From: Athripsodes cinereus
Lineage: Eukaryota > Arthropoda > Insecta > Trichoptera > Leptoceridae
Assembly (NCBI GenBank): GCA_947579605.1
Contig: OX388305.1
Coordinates: 38,887,542-38,951,541 of the forward strand
Length of the DNA stretch: 64,000 nucleotides
Direction of reading: 5' to 3'
In this document: piece after piece, positions 44,124-54,751 of the stretch
How the letters are laid out: every line of letters starts with the position of its first letter
Position numbering within the stretch: position 1 is the stretch's first letter
Notes under the pieces: generated by a model
The model's database searches: none
Told to the model about the DNA's origin: nothing
The model's input: the letters and a program-made list of their open reading frames with translations, nothing else
Made by a program: the position numbers and the translations under genes

Positions 44124-45368
44124 TTAATTTCTTTCACATTTTGTCGAAATATTGTTAATGTGCTGGCCCCAAGATAGTTTTCTATCTAGGGTAACACCTA
44201 AAAACTTATGTTCGGTAACTTGGGGAATGAGAACATTATCAATGGTAACTGTGACCGTAGGGTTTTGATGTTTTCTTGAGAATACAAGGACTTTAGATTT
44301 TGACGGTGATAGCTGCATTGAGTTTTTATTGAGCCAAGAATTCAATATTTGCACGGAGGAATTTATGATTTCAACGGCTTTATCCAATTTGCTATGAGAG
44401 GTGTAGATAACAATGTCATCTGCATATTGTAAAACTTTGCATTGCTCTGAGAGTTGAACTTGTAGATCTGAGCAGTAGATATTAAACAGAAGTGGGCTCA
44501 AAACTGAACCCTGTGGCAAGCCCTTTCTAATAGTTCTCGTGATATCTTTTGTTTCTTCCTTTATGACGATGGTTCTCTCTGAAAAAAGACTAAAAATAAA
44601 ATTAGCTATGAGTGGGGGAATTTGTAATTTCAGAAGTTTTTGGTGAAGCAATGGTAAGCTTACATTGTCGTAAGCTGAATCAATATCTAGGAAAAGACCC
44701 ACAGTAAATTCTTTTTGGGAGAATGATAATAGAACATCAGTCACAAGTGTACTCAGGCTATCTATACAGCACAAGCCCCTTCTGAAACCAGATTGAAAAG
44801 GAGGCAAAAGACAATTACGTTCCACATGCCACTCCATTCTTGCTTTTATCAAGCGTTCCATGACCTTTGATATGCATGAAGCTAGAGAAATTGGTCTATA
44901 TGAAGCTCCACATTTGGGGTCCTTGCCTGGTTTTAATATCGGTATTATTAGATATTGTTTCCATTCGTGGGGTACTTTTCCTGACAGAATTACTTGACTA
45001 AACATATCAAGTAATCGGTACAAGAAAATCTCAGGGCATTTTTTAAGAAATATGTAGGAAATCTTGTCAATTCCTGGAGCTGAATTTTTTGTTTTATGTA
45101 AACTGTTAATGAGCTCATCAAAAGAAAATGGAAGTTCCATTGGATGGGTTGGTGTATTAGGAGAAGTTTCTATGATTGGCACCTCCAGTTCTTTAATATG
45201 AGGTACATAATTGGGGGCAATTCGGTCAGTGAATTCCTCTATCCATAGTGCTGGGGACTGTGGTACGTTTGTTATATTTAAAGAACATTTATAACGTCTA
45301 ATCATATTCCAAACGTACGATGGTGTAGAATTAGGAGACAGTGACTGACAAAATTGTTTCCATCCCAT
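44124..45368 (-). pseudogene. I-type LINE ORF2, reverse transcriptase
   Basis: 414 codons: an RT fingers block with LIIPILKPGKDPKCGASYRP and ISLASCISKVMERLI, then QSGFRRGLCCIDSL, FLDIDSAYDNVSLPLL with the first catalytic Asp, GLPQGSVLSPLLFNIYCSDL, LQYADDIVIYTS with the YADD pair, and KFLGVTLDRKLSWGQHI. Motifs are intact, so loss of function comes only from the frameshifts at both ends (with the endonuclease frame near 45370 and the RNase H frame near 44120). The first ~400 bp upstream from 44967 is repeated in the tandem duplication at 48014-48415. Confidence 0.88.
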
Positions 45369-45375
45369 ACGCTTT

Positions 45376-46440
45376 TTATATAAATCTTAGTTTCCTCTTA
45401 ACCTTAGCTTGGATAGCTTTGGCTTCGAGGAAGTTTACCATATTCATATTTTTCCTAAATTTATGCATAATAGATCGTCTCTCTTCAACCAATTCCGTAC
45501 ATTCTTTATCCCACCATGGTACATTTTTTGGAGTTGAATGACATGTACCTTTCCGTTTTTGGGGAATACAGACATTGGCAGTTTCTGCTAGTGTTTTGTT
45601 TATAAAAGTATTTAAATCATCTACCGATCTATCTGCGCTTTGTAACAATAATACTGTTTTTTGTTTGATTATTTCTGCAAATAGGTTCCAATCAGCTTTA
45701 TTAAGGTTATACGAGTGTTTGCTTTTGGAAGGAAGAACTGAGCGCTTTGTACAGAGATTTATAATAATGGGAAAGTGGTCACTAGACAAAGAATCATCTA
45801 GTATTGACCAATTTATAGAAGATGAAATATCGCTGGTACAGATAGATATGTCTACAGCGCTAGGGTGTTGGTTTGGAGATGTGAGTCTTGTTGGGGATCC
45901 GTCGTTTAAAACACAAAGATTGTTAGTATCAACGAAAGAGAGTATGCAGTTCCCAGCTCTATCAGAGGTATAACTACCCCAGACAGGTGAGTGGGCATTG
46001 AAATCTCCTAGAACAAAAAAGGTAGAAGGCAACAGTGGTACAATAGAGTTCCAATAATTTAGATCGAAACCAGAATTAGGAGGTATATATACGGATACAT
46101 ATCCAATACCGTCAATTACCATTGCTACGACCTCTAAGAATGGGATATGAGGAATTGGAATGATATCATGAGGGATGGTTGAGCTGACCAAAAGAGCAAC
46201 TCCTCCACCTTTTCTTTCGGAGCGGTCACATCGGAAGCATTGAAATCCGGAAACTTTGAATAAACTGTCTGCTCCTAACCAAGTTTCTGAAAGAGCAGCT
46301 ATTTTAATGTTGTATTTGTTTAATAAGTAAATCAATTCACTTTTATTTGGAACAGCACTTCTGCAATTCCATTGAAGGATAGGAATAGAATTTTTAAAAA
46401 AATAAGTGACAGAAGAATTTTCATTTTGATGTTGAGCCAT
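45376..46440 (-). pseudogene. I-type LINE ORF2, AP endonuclease (copy A)
   Basis: 354 codons begin MAQHQNENSS and show ILQWNCRSAVPNKSELIYLL (catalytic Asn), ALSETWLGAD (Glu), FVLGDFNAHSPVWGS (Asp and Asn of the GDFN motif) and SLSSDHFPI (final Asp-His). These are the AP-endonuclease residues used to nick target DNA. A Trp-Trp-Asp block (VPWWDKEC) marks the linker to RT. The frame ends in a stop at 45376 where one base appears to be missing from an A run. An identical copy lies at 48423-49487. Confidence 0.88.
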
Positions 46441-47282
46441 TGTTTAGGATAAGATTTAATATTGGAAGAGCTGAGGCAACGTTGGACGGTAATTCTTCAT
46501 AAGATGATATGATTGACATTAATATACTATACTATACTATACTATACTATACCCTCACGCCGTGTCCCAAGTGGGGTAGGCAGAGAGAACGGAACGCCAA
46601 ACAGATCTATCTTTACACACTTCCTTCGCTTCCTCCACATTCATACAGTTCCTCATACACGCACGTCGGTTCCTCTTACTCAACACGCGGCCGTCCTTGA
46701 GAATTTGATCCACGTGATCAAGCCACGTGGTTCTCGGACGCCCGCGTTTCCTCACACCCTTTCTTTCAGATAAGTATATCCTCTTTGTCATTCTTACCTC
46801 GTTCATTCGTTCAACATGCCCAAACCACCGTAGTTTATTCACGCGCATTCTGTCCACAACACTCTTCTTGCATCCGCTCATTCTTCTAATATCCTCATTC
46901 TTCACTCTATCACGTAGCGTTTTACCAACCATTCTTCTCAACGATCGCATCTCTACTGCATTTATTCCACTTTCGTCCTTTTTCAACCACGTCCATGTCT
47001 CGCTTGCATACGTAAGTGACGGTACCAGAATGGTATTGTGCACCAGCATTTTAGCCATGTTCGACACATTGTCATTGCTGACAATGGGTCGAAGTGCACC
47101 GTTTACTCTAGCACCGGCCACTTTCCTTCTTTCAATGTCCCTATCGCATCTTCCATCCCTCGTAAACATACTTCCCAAATATACATACTCACTTACTTGC
47201 TCCAAACATTCGTCACCAACTTTAATCTCGCAAATCGTTTTTTCATTCTCTCTTTCAAAAACAAGAACTTTCGTCTTCATAA

Positions 47283-48009
47283 CATGTCATTCCATTACCA
47301 AAAAAAAAATGATTCCACAGCTCCACAGGATTTCCGCCCAATATCAATACTTCCATTTTTCTCAAAAGTGCTGGAAAAACTTGCATACTGGCATTTCAAT
47401 AAGTTTCTTGTGGAAAATGACTACCACAATAATTTTCAGTCAGGATTCAGAGAAGGGCATAGTACGACAACTGCGTTAGTAAAAATCACTGATGACATAA
47501 GAGGAGCTATGGATAAAAAACAACTAACCCATTTGACACTATTAGATTTCAGCAGTGCTTTTAACACTGTGGATTTTGATCTACTCCTTGCTTCTCTCAG
47601 GCGACTCAATGCATCTCAATCCTGTATTTCCTGGTTCGAGTCGTACTTAAAAGGTAGAACTCAGTGTGTGCGGTTGCGAAGTGGTGTTGAGTCTGGCTGG
47701 TTGGATTTGAAGGCGGGTGTGCCACAGGGCGGAGTGCTTTCTCCTCTACTGTTCTCGATTTTCATCAGCCCCATCGTGCGACATATTCCCTGTAACTACC
47801 ATGTATATGCCGATGACCTACAGATCTATACTCACTTCAAGTTAGAGGATCTGTCAAGGGCTGTTGATGAAAAGTCAAATTGTTTGCAACAAGTTTCTGA
47901 CTGGGCCACTAAAAATGGCTTGATTCTTAATCCTACTAAAACACAAACGATGTTTATAGGAAGCCCCTATTCTATCTCAAAACTGAATAATCTAACGATT
48001 CCTAATACA
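47283..48009 (+). pseudogene. CR1-like LINE RT, partial (copy A of the duplication)
   Basis: Carries the RT N-terminal and palm region up to the LILNPTKTQ block and stops at the duplication junction at 48009. The sequence equals 50330-51056. Confidence 0.85.
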
Positions 48010-48013
48010 CTTT

Positions 48014-49487
48014 GTGGGGTACTTTTCCTGACAGAATTACTTGACTAAACATATCAAGTAATCGGTACAAGAAAATCTCAGGGCATTTTTTAAGAAATAT
48101 GTAGGAAATCTTGTCAATTCCTGGAGCTGAATTTTTTGTTTTATGTAAACTGTTAATGAGCTCATCAAAAGAAAATGGAAGTTCCATTGGATGGGTTGGT
48201 GTATTAGGAGAAGTTTCTATGATTGGCACCTCCAGTTCTTTAATATGAGGTACATAATTGGGGGCAATTCGGTCAGTGAATTCCTCTATCCATAGTGCTG
48301 GGGACTGTGGTACGTTTGTTATATTTAAAGAACATTTATAACGTCTAATCATATTCCAAACGTACGATGGTGTAGAATTAGGAGACAGTGACTGACAAAA
48401 TTGTTTCCATCCCATACGCTTTTTATATAAATCTTAGTTTCCTCTTAACCTTAGCTTGGATAGCTTTGGCTTCGAGGAAGTTTACCATATTCATATTTTT
48501 CCTAAATTTATGCATAATAGATCGTCTCTCTTCAACCAATTCCGTACATTCTTTATCCCACCATGGTACATTTTTTGGAGTTGAATGACATGTACCTTTC
48601 CGTTTTTGGGGAATACAGACATTGGCAGTTTCTGCTAGTGTTTTGTTTATAAAAGTATTTAAATCATCTACCGATCTATCTGCGCTTTGTAACAATAATA
48701 CTGTTTTTTGTTTGATTATTTCTGCAAATAGGTTCCAATCAGCTTTATTAAGGTTATACGAGTGTTTGCTTTTGGAAGGAAGAACTGAGCGCTTTGTACA
48801 GAGATTTATAATAATGGGAAAGTGGTCACTAGACAAAGAATCATCTAGTATTGACCAATTTATAGAAGATGAAATATCGCTGGTACAGATAGATATGTCT
48901 ACAGCGCTAGGGTGTTGGTTTGGAGATGTGAGTCTTGTTGGGGATCCGTCGTTTAAAACACAAAGATTGTTAGTATCAACGAAAGAGAGTATGCAGTTCC
49001 CAGCTCTATCAGAGGTATAACTACCCCAGACAGGTGAGTGGGCATTGAAATCTCCTAGAACAAAAAAGGTAGAAGGCAACAGTGGTACAATAGAGTTCCA
49101 ATAATTTAGATCGAAACCAGAATTAGGAGGTATATATACGGATACATATCCAATACCGTCAATTACCATTGCTACGACCTCTAAGAATGGGATATGAGGA
49201 ATTGGAATGATATCATGAGGGATGGTTGAGCTGACCAAAAGAGCAACTCCTCCACCTTTTCTTTCGGAGCGGTCACATCGGAAGCATTGAAATCCGGAAA
49301 CTTTGAATAAACTGTCTGCTCCTAACCAAGTTTCTGAAAGAGCAGCTATTTTAATGTTGTATTTGTTTAATAAGTAAATCAATTCACTTTTATTTGGAAC
49401 AGCACTTCTGCAATTCCATTGAAGGATAGGAATAGAATTTTTAAAAAAATAAGTGACAGAAGAATTTTCATTTTGATGTTGAGCCAT
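48014..49487 (-). pseudogene. duplicated I-type RT start and AP endonuclease (copy B)
   Basis: 48014-48415 repeats the N-terminal 135 codons of the RT frame, and 48423-49487 repeats the endonuclease frame with all residues noted for copy A. It belongs to the tandem duplication and not to an independent insertion, because the flanking RTE and CR1-like sequences are repeated with it. Confidence 0.88.
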
Positions 49488-50329
49488 TGTTTAGGATAAG
49501 ATTTAATATTGGAAGAGCTGAGGCAACGTTGGACGGTAATTCTTCATAAGATGATATGATTGACATTAATATACTATACTATACTATACTATACTATACC
49601 CTCACGCCGTGTCCCAAGTGGGGTAGGCAGAGAGAACGGAACGCCAAACAGATCTATCTTTACACACTTCCTTCGCTTCCTCCACATTCATACAGTTCCT
49701 CATACACGCACGTCGGTTCCTCTTACTCAACACGCGGCCGTCCTTGAGAATTTGATCCACGTGATCAAGCCACGTGGTTCTCGGACGCCCGCGTTTCCTC
49801 ACACCCTTTCTTTCAGATAAGTATATCCTCTTTGTCATTCTTACCTCGTTCATTCGTTCAACATGCCCAAACCACCGTAGTTTATTCACGCGCATTCTGT
49901 CCACAACACTCTTCTTGCATCCGCTCATTCTTCTAATATCCTCATTCTTCACTCTATCACGTAGCGTTTTACCAACCATTCTTCTCAACGATCGCATCTC
50001 TACTGCATTTATTCCACTTTCGTCCTTTTTCAACCACGTCCATGTCTCGCTTGCATACGTAAGTGACGGTACCAGAATGGTATTGTGCACCAGCATTTTA
50101 GCCATGTTCGACACATTGTCATTGCTGACAATGGGTCGAAGTGCACCGTTTACTCTAGCACCGGCCACTTTCCTTCTTTCAATGTCCCTATCGCATCTTC
50201 CATCCCTCGTAAACATACTTCCCAAATATACATACTCACTTACTTGCTCCAAACATTCGTCACCAACTTTAATCTCGCAAATCGTTTTTTCATTCTCTCT
50301 TTCAAAAACAAGAACTTTCGTCTTCATAA

Positions 50330-51960
50330 CATGTCATTCCATTACCAAAAAAAAAATGATTCCACAGCTCCACAGGATTTCCGCCCAATATCAATACTTC
50401 CATTTTTCTCAAAAGTGCTGGAAAAACTTGCATACTGGCATTTCAATAAGTTTCTTGTGGAAAATGACTACCACAATAATTTTCAGTCAGGATTCAGAGA
50501 AGGGCATAGTACGACAACTGCGTTAGTAAAAATCACTGATGACATAAGAGGAGCTATGGATAAAAAACAACTAACCCATTTGACACTATTAGATTTCAGC
50601 AGTGCTTTTAACACTGTGGATTTTGATCTACTCCTTGCTTCTCTCAGGCGACTCAATGCATCTCAATCCTGTATTTCCTGGTTCGAGTCGTACTTAAAAG
50701 GTAGAACTCAGTGTGTGCGGTTGCGAAGTGGTGTTGAGTCTGGCTGGTTGGATTTGAAGGCGGGTGTGCCACAGGGCGGAGTGCTTTCTCCTCTACTGTT
50801 CTCGATTTTCATCAGCCCCATCGTGCGACATATTCCCTGTAACTACCATGTATATGCCGATGACCTACAGATCTATACTCACTTCAAGTTAGAGGATCTG
50901 TCAAGGGCTGTTGATGAAAAGTCAAATTGTTTGCAACAAGTTTCTGACTGGGCCACTAAAAATGGCTTGATTCTTAATCCTACTAAAACACAAACGATGT
51001 TTATAGGAAGCCCCTATTCTATCTCAAAACTGAATAATCTAACGATTCCTAATACATACATTGACTCCACTGTAATCCCTTATTCCAAAACTGCAAAGAA
51101 TCTTGGTCTCTTACTGGATAGAGAGCTTTCTTGGCGTCAACACGTTAATAATGTTAGGAGGAGATTCTTTTGCAGCATGCATAATCTGAGGAGATTGCAA
51201 AGGTTCTTGCCCATGAAAATTAAAACTCTTTTGGTCCAGTCTCTTCTACTTCCAATCCTTGATTATGCCGATTGTGCCTACGTTGGTTGTAACTTGGAAT
51301 TACTCACTAAACTGGAAAGGTTACAAAATACTGGCATTCGTTTCATCTTTGATCTGAAAAGATCTGACCGCATAACAAGATTTAGGAATAAACTGAAATG
51401 GCTTACCGTGCGCCAAAGACGAGATCTCCATGTCTTATCACTGGTTTATAATTGTTTATACTCTACGTCTTCACCATACTATCTTAAGGAAATGTTTGAG
51501 TATCTTTCGAGCCATGGCTTGCCCTTACGATCCAATAGCGAGCGTCTTCTGGCGATACCAGCTCATAGCTCAAACTTTTTTACAAACTCTTTTTCTGTTC
51601 ATGGTGCTCGCTGTTGGAATAGTTTGCCTTCCAGGATAAGGTTGCTCCCCACTCTTCAAGCTTTCAAGCGGGCGGTCAAGGACCATTTTATCGCACAAAA
51701 TATGGCTTCTGTATCCTAGTCCCTTTTCCTACATATTCTTCTCCTTTTTTACCTCCTCTTTCCTTTCTTTAAAAAATTTTCTTTATGTGAAGGTTTTATG
51801 AAATTGGGTTAGTTGGAAGAAATCGCGCCTCTGCGATAAACTCGCGCTCTGTATATTGATTGTATGATTGTCTTTGTTTGAAATGTATTTTTGTGTAAAT
51901 TTGCTTGTTATCAATGTACAGTAAAGAATAAATAAATAAAAAATAAATAAATAAATAAAT
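50330..51960 (+). mobile_element. CR1-like LINE, 5'-truncated, nested in the RTE copy
   Basis: The RT frame runs uninterrupted to a stop at 51719: FRPISILPFFSKVLEKL, FQSGFREGHSTTTALVKI, LLDFSSAFNTVDFDLL with the first catalytic Asp, AGVPQGGVLSPLLFSIFI, YHVYADDLQIY with the YADD pair, NLGLLLDRELSWRQHV and the C-terminal GARCWNSLPSRIRL block. The first part of the long frame starting at 50085 is antisense RTE sequence and not part of the protein. The 3' UTR has a stem-loop at about 51820-51842 and ends in (AATA)n at 51929-51960. The element lacks endonuclease. At insertion about 5 bp of RTE target (GTTCA) were lost. Family: CR1/L2 group. Confidence 0.88.
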
Positions 51961-52875
51961 TTTCAAACCATTCAAATTGCAACTATCATACACACACGTT
52001 ACAATCTCTTGTAAGTCCCTTTCACTCTCAGCCATTAACACCAAATCATCTGCGTACATCAATGCATTCACCCGAAACCCATTCAGCTCGACACCAACAT
52101 CGATCTCTTTCACAGGTCGCATACAGTAGTCGAAGAATAGGTTGAACAGCCACGGAACAACCCAGAAACTTCTCTATAACCATTCGCAGGGAGAAGATCT
52201 GATCGGTGCACCCTCTGCCATTCAAAAAAGCTCCTTGCGCATCCCATATCTTACACTCAGTTATCTTTCGTACTCTCTCAATCAAAATTCTACCATACAG
52301 TTTCCCTATTGAGCTCAGCAAGCTAATAGCCCGATAACTCCCGCACTCAAGTCTAGAGCCTTTCCCTTTGTACAGGGGGCAGATGATAGCCCTCTTCCAA
52401 TCCTCTGGTATAACACCTTCTCTCCAACAATCGTTGAAAAGCTCCAAACACCACGCGAGAGCCCCCGGTCCACCAGACTTGATGAGCTCAACGGCAACAC
52501 AATCATACCCTACAGCTTTACCGCACTTCGCTTTTTTTAATACATTCATAATCTCATTCATGTCTATCATATCGTTTTCATTCACACTGCTTTCACTGTC
52601 GTCATACTCATTTGCATTTGTACCATCACATTCAAACAGATCTTCGAAATATTCCTTCCATCTCCGTAGCACACATTCATCATTCACTAACACACATCCA
52701 TCCTTGTCTTTTATCCCTTTCATACTATTCACACTTGAAACTTGACATTAATAACTTGAACAATAATTGTATCATTGAGTCTTTATTAGGATTTATGAAA
52801 TTTTGATGGGAATTTTCGGGGGCAGAGGGATAGCTAAGAGCACATCCATCCTCTGCAAGTGATGCTTGTCCATTT

Positions 52876-53934
52876 TTATAATGCTAACAAAGATTCGTGG
52901 TCTTTTTTATCTGAATTTGTTGTTTGATTGATATTACGAGGTGTTTTGTGAGAAAGGACAGTTTGTCTATATGATGAAGTGTTTGTTAATTGACTATTCT
53001 TTGTAGCATTTGTTAAAGATGGTGATGTCTTAACGACCTCACTATAGGCTTTTGGTTGAGGGATACAAAGCTTATTGGCCTGAAAATACGAAATATTTTC
53101 GTTGGCCATTGTTTGTTTTATTTTCTTCTGCCTCTCTAATTCGGGACAGTGAGGACTATTAGCTGTATAGGAGCCTAAGCAATTAATGCATCTCAATGTA
53201 TTTCCACTGGCTGTACAGTCATCTCCTAGGTGATCTTGACTGCATTTGTAGCAACGGGCTTTGGACCTACACTTGTCTTTTGTGTGGCCATACCTACAGC
53301 ATAGATAGCACATTATTGTAGGGTATGTGTATAACTCTACTTTTATTGAATTATAGTAAAAATAAACGTTTTTCGGAAGATATTGTCCGTCAAAGGTCAA
53401 AACCACAGTTTGGGAAGGAACCCACGTGGAAGTTCCTGAAGAAACATCTTTCCTATTAAGCCTTCTGGCTTTTAGAAGTTTGCCATACTGAGGAGGGACT
53501 ATTACATTTTGCATCAGTTCATCAATCGTGATGTCTGTGGCGACACCACGGATTAACCCCATTTTTGTTGCCTTGTATCTTGGGACAAAAGCTTTCAAAT
53601 TATTAATTTTGATAAAATCTGATTTGAGAAATTTATTTGCAAAAGAGGGGGTTGAAAAAGTCACCAGGACTTTACCTCCACCCTCGGTTTTTACCCCATC
53701 AGGAATAATGCCTTGTGCGCTAGATCGTTGTAGTAGTCCCCCAAAAGTGAGTGGATGGAGCCTCTTCTCTCCTTGAACTATTACTATATAAGGACCCGGG
53801 GCTAGTGGAGAATAAGTCAGCTCATCCTCTGGACGTTTCTCCTGTGTGTCAGGTAGTTGGCTGGCAGTCTCTTCTTCTCGTCTTCGCTTTGGTTCCGGGT
53901 CCGGTCCCCTATCTGGGGGATCGTCCGTCTCCAT
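52876..53934 (-). CDS. I-type LINE ORF1, gag-like RNA-binding protein
   Basis: 352 codons, uninterrupted. The N-terminus is charged (METDDPPDRGPDPEPKRRRE). The middle (about residues 50-190) is the conserved ORF1 core with a GLIRGVATDIT block. Then come three Cys-rich knuckles: CYLCCRYGHTKDKC, CYKCSQDHLGDDC and CINCLGSYTANSPHC, the arrangement of I/Jockey ORF1 proteins, which bind the element's RNA. A Ser/Thr/Asn-rich tail follows. The ATG at 53934 lies about 240 nt below the element's 5' end. It is the only intact ORF of the element. Confidence 0.88.
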   Translation of the reverse strand: METDDPPDRGPDPEPKRRREEETASQLPDTQEKRPEDELTYSPLAPGPYIVIVQGEKRLHPLTFGGLLQRSSAQGIIPDGVKTEGGGKVLVTFSTPSFANKFLKSDFIKINNLKAFVPRYKATKMGLIRGVATDITIDELMQNVIVPPQYGKLLKARRLNRKDVSSGTSTWVPSQTVVLTFDGQYLPKNVYFYYNSIKVELYTYPTIMCYLCCRYGHTKDKCRSKARCYKCSQDHLGDDCTASGNTLRCINCLGSYTANSPHCPELERQKKIKQTMANENISYFQANKLCIPQPKAYSEVVKTSPSLTNATKNSQLTNTSSYRQTVLSHKTPRNINQTTNSDKKDHESLLAL

Positions 53935-54140
53935 ATTGTATAATACACGTTAAAATATGTTGGATTTTAAAATAAACTACTATAAAAAATTCAAAAAGTT
54001 CAATAACCGGAAAAAAAGTTTAGTGAACACTAGAAAAACCGTGTGATTGAGTCCTAACTACAACTGTGTGCGTCGGCTTTACTATGTTTATAAATAGCTG
54101 CCGTGAGCGAATGCAGGTAGAAGTAACACTAGCGCTGAAA

Positions 54141-54175
54141 CACGTCTTACTCACGTACGACTCGACGCGCAACTG
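54141..54175 (-). promoter_or_regulatory. internal Pol II promoter of the I-type LINE: Inr plus DPE
   Basis: The element's first bases on the minus strand are CAGTT. Taking the A at 54174 as +1, AGACGTG starts at exactly +28 (54147-54141), matching the downstream promoter element in position and sequence. No TATA box is used. Drosophila I factor and jockey have the same arrangement, which allows a full-length transcript to carry its own promoter. Confidence 0.75.
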
Positions 54176-54349
54176 TACCCTACCATGTATGTATATACAA
54201 AAATTAAATTTCGTTGCCATACTAACCTGTTGATTAGTTAAAAACATGATATTATTATTTTTGTGCGATGAAAAATGTTTACTTGTCTGTGGAATTTTAT
54301 AAGGCAATAAGTGACAGATGCACGGTGTGCCCAAATCCAAATAAACAAT

Positions 54350-54725
54350 AAATTCAATTCTCTCCTATTCAATGTATTCAACATGTGGCCGTCATTCTTT
54401 CCACATGTCCAAACCATCGGAACTTATCAGCTACGTTCATCTTTGTAACAACACCAACTTTCATTTCACATTCATCTCTTATATCACTGTTTCATTTCAC
54501 ATTCATCGCACACGATTTCCCAAACTTTTTCCACGCATCCTTCTGGACGATCTCATTTCTGTTGCATTTATGCCACATTCATCCTTCTTTAACCATGTCC
54601 ACGTTTCACTTGCATAGATAAGTGTTGGCACTAAGATAGCAGAGTGCACCAACCTTTTAGCTGTGGTAGATATGTTTCTATTTGCAATTATTTAATATCA
54701 CTTTCACACTCCCCATCTCTCATCT
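54350..54725 (-). pseudogene. RTE-type LINE, decayed post-RT region
   Basis: Plus-strand strings such as TTCCACATGTCCAAACCATC and AACCATGTCCACGTTTCACT align in order with 27280-27540. The copy is much diverged and encodes no frame of note. Confidence 0.65.
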
Positions 54726-54751
54726 TCAGAGCAGACAACTATAATTCATTT

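Larger units (their letters stand above)
44967..51056. repeat. 3,043-bp tandem duplication with 4-nt junction filler
   Basis: 44967-48009 is repeated at 48014-51056, offset 3,047, and appears identical over its length; all translated frames agree. The left boundary lies inside the I-type RT and the right boundary inside the CR1-like RT. Between them sit four bases, CTTT (48010-48013), present in neither source, as expected for end joining. Each unit holds the I-type endonuclease, the 3' half of the nested RTE copy and the start of the CR1-like LINE. A collapsed or duplicated assembly cannot be excluded, but filler bases argue for a real event. Confidence 0.9.
46525..52741 (-). mobile_element. 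RTE-type LINE nested in the I-type LINE, 12-bp target duplication
   Basis: TTGACATTAATA precedes the (TATAC)n 3' end at 46513-46524 (and at 49560-49571 in the duplicated unit) and follows the 5'-truncated end at 52742-52753. Coding pieces: 46555-47280 and its duplicate 49602-50327 give the post-RT region; 51961-52741 gives the RT fingers. Compared with 27003-29089, about 230 bp with the first catalytic Asp (the LEKAYDRVD region) are deleted at 52157. The element is split at 47282/50329 and 51961 by the CR1-like LINE. Confidence 0.88.
42546..54175 (-). mobile_element. I-type LINE, full-length before being interrupted, 15-bp target duplication
   Basis: TACCCTACCATGTAT occurs at 42531-42545 and again at 54176-54190, a perfect 15-bp duplication. 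The left end is a poly(T) run (poly(A) on the minus strand) and the right end is a CAGT initiator. Without the nested RTE insertion (46525-52741 plus duplication) the element is about 5.4 kb, the size of the Drosophila I factor. It has ORF1 (gag-like) and ORF2 (endonuclease, RT, RNase H). Two frameshifts split ORF2. The insertion sits exactly at the right end of the pogo-like element. Confidence 0.92.

Noticed and set aside
48002..49487. A second, independent I-type LINE insertion
   Set aside because: The flanking RTE and CR1-like sequences are repeated with the same offset of 3,047, so it is a tandem duplication.
47038..50526. Long plus-strand frames beginning with MHQHFS or MVLGRP
   Set aside because: Their first parts are antisense to the RTE copy; only the CR1-like part after 47283 or 50330 is real coding sequence.
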